A DNA stretch of 52,466 nt from Bacteroidales bacterium (lineage in GTDB: Bacteria; Bacteroidota; Bacteroidia; Bacteroidales; DTU049), in assembly GCA_016937255.1 (NCBI GenBank), contig JAFGWG010000225.1, positions 1 to 52,466 of the forward strand. Direction: 5' to 3'. How positions within the stretch are numbered: the stretch's first letter is position 1; each line of letters opens with the position of its first letter. Made by a program: the position numbers and the translations under genes. Shown here piece by piece: positions 52,325 through 52,466 of this stretch. Below the pieces are notes generated by a model. The model saw only the letters and a program-made list of their open reading frames with translations. It did no database searches and was not told where the DNA came from.

Positions 52325-52380
52325 GCAGAGAGGTCTCATTGCTTTATCATCGCACCAAAGTAGCATTCCCCCGCTTAACA

Positions 52381-52404
52381 GTGTGAGTGTGAGTGTGAGA
52401 GTGA
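52381..52404. repeat. (GTGTGA)x3 plus degenerate GAGTGA copy
   Basis: gtgtgagtgtgagtgtgagagtga. Confidence 0.9.
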
Positions 52405-52425
52405 ACTCTCTCCGTGCCCTTATTT

Positions 52426-52452
52426 CTTCGTGGTCTTGGTGGCCTTCGTGGG
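52426..52452. repeat. 9-nt periodic CTTSGTGGN tandem sequence
   Basis: CTTCGTGGT-CTTGGTGGC-CTTCGTGGG, preceded by CTCCGTGCC at 52410. Confidence 0.6.
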
Positions 52453-52466
52453 AAACTTTACCGCAC

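Overview
This is a Bacteroidetes-type chromosomal window. It carries the complete str-S10-spc-alpha ribosomal superoperon (rpsL to rplQ, minus strand, with fusA, secY, map, infA, rpmJ and rpoA; no tuf between fusA and rpsJ), followed by eno and pyk. Other housekeeping genes are sucC, dnaN, purC, phoH, nnrD/E, the gldF/gldG gliding ABC components, a SUI1-like factor, a lipid kinase and a sulfatase. There are two tRNAs, tRNA-Pro(GGG) and tRNA-His(GTG). Accessory content includes a parDE-like toxin-antitoxin pair, T9SS-sorted proteins (one reading as a double-frameshifted pseudogene), small tandem lipoproteins and several structured intergenic repeats. I do not see a convincing new multi-gene system. 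The most unusual signals are: a truncated tRNA-like 5' half carrying a 16-bp perfect palindrome between a promoter and tRNA-His; dispersed intergenic hairpins with related loops; a hexanucleotide (GTGTGA)n tract inside a signal-peptide sequence that recurs at the window end; and a Met-less ParD ORF that probably starts at TTG. All family calls are from reading the translated sequences; no searches were run.
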